The notes under the pieces: model-generated
Databases searched by the model: none
Told to the model about the DNA's origin: nothing
The model's input: the letters and a program-made list of their open reading frames with translations, nothing else
Made by a program: the position numbers and the translations under genes
In this document: positions 62,882-64,000 of the stretch, in pieces
Layout: every line of letters begins with the position of its first letter
Numbering within the stretch: the stretch's first letter is position 1
NCBI GenBank assembly: GCA_017744715.1
Contig: JAGIAT010000001.1
Span: forward strand, 248,001 to 312,000
Source of the DNA: Niabella sp.
Lineage (GTDB): Bacteria; Bacteroidota; Bacteroidia; Chitinophagales; Chitinophagaceae
Direction: 5' to 3'
DNA length: 64,000 nt

Positions 62882-64000
62882 ATGAAACGGTTTGGTTTAT
62901 TGATATTGCTGCTGACGGCTTCATTGTCTGTTGTGGCCCAGCGGAATGTATTGGAAGCAAGATTAAGAAGCAGTATTTATTTAAATGTATATGCAAATAA
63001 AACCAATTGCTATATCGGGGAGCCGATCATTGTAACCTATAAACTTTACTCCTCGCTGGAATCGGTTTCTGAAGTGGTAAAGGATCCGGCATTTAACGGG
63101 TTCGAATTCCGCGACCTGATCAGCTCGGGGGATGGGGTTGTAAGCCGGGAAACCGTGAACGGGGAAACCTTTGATGTGCATACCATCCGAAAAGTGCAGC
63201 TGACACCGGTAGAGGCGGGAAAGCTGGAGCTGGACCCAATGGTGATCGCCAACCGGATCCGGCTGGTAGATGGCGCGGGCAACCGCAGTTCGATCCTGGA
63301 TGGTATCGATGATAACATTCCGTTGAAGAACGGGGAATTCCGCATGACCATCGCTTCGGTGCCTATTACAATTAACGTGGGCCAGGCCCCTGCCAATGCT
63401 CCGGCCGCTGTGTATAACGGGGCGGTGGGCGATTTTAAGATGAACGTAAAGCTTTCAAAAATCAACTTTACACCGGGTGAGCGCGGAACCCTCCGGATCA
63501 TCATTTCCGGAACGGGCGACTTTAGCCAGGTAACACAGCCTGCCGTGGAATGGCCCAAAGAGATCGTGGTTTATCCCACTGCCATAGAGGAACAATACGA
63601 CCGCAACAGCCGTACCGCACCCGGCGTAAAAACGTTTACCATTCCTTTTACAATGGGTAAAACAGGAACGTATACCCTTTTGCCCATCCGGTTTGCCTAT
63701 TTTGATGCCCGGCAAAACCGCTATAATACGATTAGCAATCCTGCTATTACGTTTTATTCGCGGGAGCCCGGGGCTACCCGGCGGGACCAGGGACCGGTAA
63801 ATAATAATGCCGAGCGCAATGATAATTTTGGCGCGCTGCTCCTGGGCCTGGGCGTTGTAGCATTGTTACTGCTGGTGCTGTTCCTCATCCGGCGGTCGAA
63901 AAGAAAGCGGGCGGTGATACCGTCTACCCCGCAACCAGCGTTAAGTGTGTCTGGCAAACCTGATCCTGCTCCGATGGGAATTGATGCGCTGCTGCAACCT
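62882..64000 (+). CDS. batD: BatD-like protein, 3' end outside window
   Basis: The frame stays open to the window end (373 codons). It begins with a signal peptide (MKRFGLLILLLTASLSVVAQ). Repeated Ig-like segments typical of BatD follow: NVYANKTNCYIGEPIIVTYK, VVKDPAFNGFEFRDLISSG, KLSKINFTPGERGTLRIIIS, VTQPAVEWPKEIVVYPTAIE. A transmembrane helix near residues 320-341 (GALLLGLGVVALLLLVLFLI) precedes a basic cytoplasmic tail. BatD works with BatA/B/C and MoxR-type AAA+ proteins in stress tolerance; the neighbours beyond the window are unknown. Confidence 0.8.
   Translation, partial: MKRFGLLILLLTASLSVVAQRNVLEARLRSSIYLNVYANKTNCYIGEPIIVTYKLYSSLESVSEVVKDPAFNGFEFRDLISSGDGVVSRETVNGETFDVHTIRKVQLTPVEAGKLELDPMVIANRIRLVDGAGNRSSILDGIDDNIPLKNGEFRMTIASVPITINVGQAPANAPAAVYNGAVGDFKMNVKLSKINFTPGERGTLRIIISGTGDFSQVTQPAVEWPKEIVVYPTAIEEQYDRNSRTAPGVKTFTIPFTMGKTGTYTLLPIRFAYFDARQNRYNTISNPAITFYSREPGATRRDQGPVNNNAERNDNFGALLLGLGVVALLLLVLFLIRRSKRKRAVIPSTPQPALSVSGKPDPAPMGIDALLQP

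Overview
The window looks like chromosomal DNA of a Bacteroidota member, most likely Chitinophagaceae (Chitinophaga/Niabella-like). The support is a SusC/SusD pair behind an ECF sigma factor and FecR-type anti-sigma factor, several TonB-dependent/STN-type proteins, promoters with a TAnnTTTG -7 element, few canonical Shine-Dalgarno sequences, and many LytTR/propeller and DUF families typical of that phylum. No tRNA or rRNA gene, insertion sequence or CRISPR array was seen. The first gene (1-909) and the last (62882-64000) run off the ends.

Layout. 1-7.5 kb: housekeeping and small genes (a lipoprotein tail, recA, a PAP2-like membrane protein, a DUF2459 protein, a DUF3127 SSB-like protein, a lipoprotein, a CrtI-like FAD oxidoreductase). 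8-12 kb: an Oar-like TonB-dependent receptor followed by six tandem ~131-bp repeats, then rpoN on the minus strand. 13.9-33.2 kb: a large polysaccharide utilisation locus (PUL): ECF sigma, FecR, SusC with STN domain, SusD, a LamG lipoprotein, GH144 lipoprotein, GH30, GH144, a third GH144 without signal peptide, GH43 with discoidin-like domain, SGNH esterase, and GH3 beta-glucosidase. A yefM-yoeB toxin-antitoxin pair lies inside it in antisense orientation. 33.4-36.6 kb: a minus-strand run of five unrecognised or barely recognised genes. 37-41.5 kb: a two-component propeller sensor kinase translationally coupled to a LytTR regulator, then a small secreted protein.

42.2-49.8 kb: a planctomycete-type group (PSCyt1/DUF1549/DUF1553 protein, DUF1501 Tat protein, TIM-barrel isomerase, DUF2231-cytochrome-LRR protein) interrupted by an antisense zeta-like kinase/toxin and a small partner. 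50-51 kb: an orphan cas6. 51-57 kb: hybrid histidine kinase, beta-lactamase-fold hydrolase, a GDPD-GH16 fusion, and an alpha/beta hydrolase. 57-64 kb: small membrane protein, metallophosphoesterase, flavin amine oxidase, a secreted unknown, a ketoacyl-synthase-like protein without the catalytic Cys, an SDR, and a BatD-like protein.

How it may work together (inference): the three GH144 proteins point to beta-1,2-glucan as the main PUL substrate, with GH3 finishing sophoro-oligosaccharides to glucose, and GH30/GH43/SGNH handling other linkages or substituents. Natural beta-1,2-glucans are mostly bacterial periplasmic or cyclic glucans carrying phosphoglycerol or succinyl groups, so the SGNH esterase and the distant GDPD-GH16 fusion could be removing substituents from such glucans. 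This is a hypothesis, not something the sequence proves.
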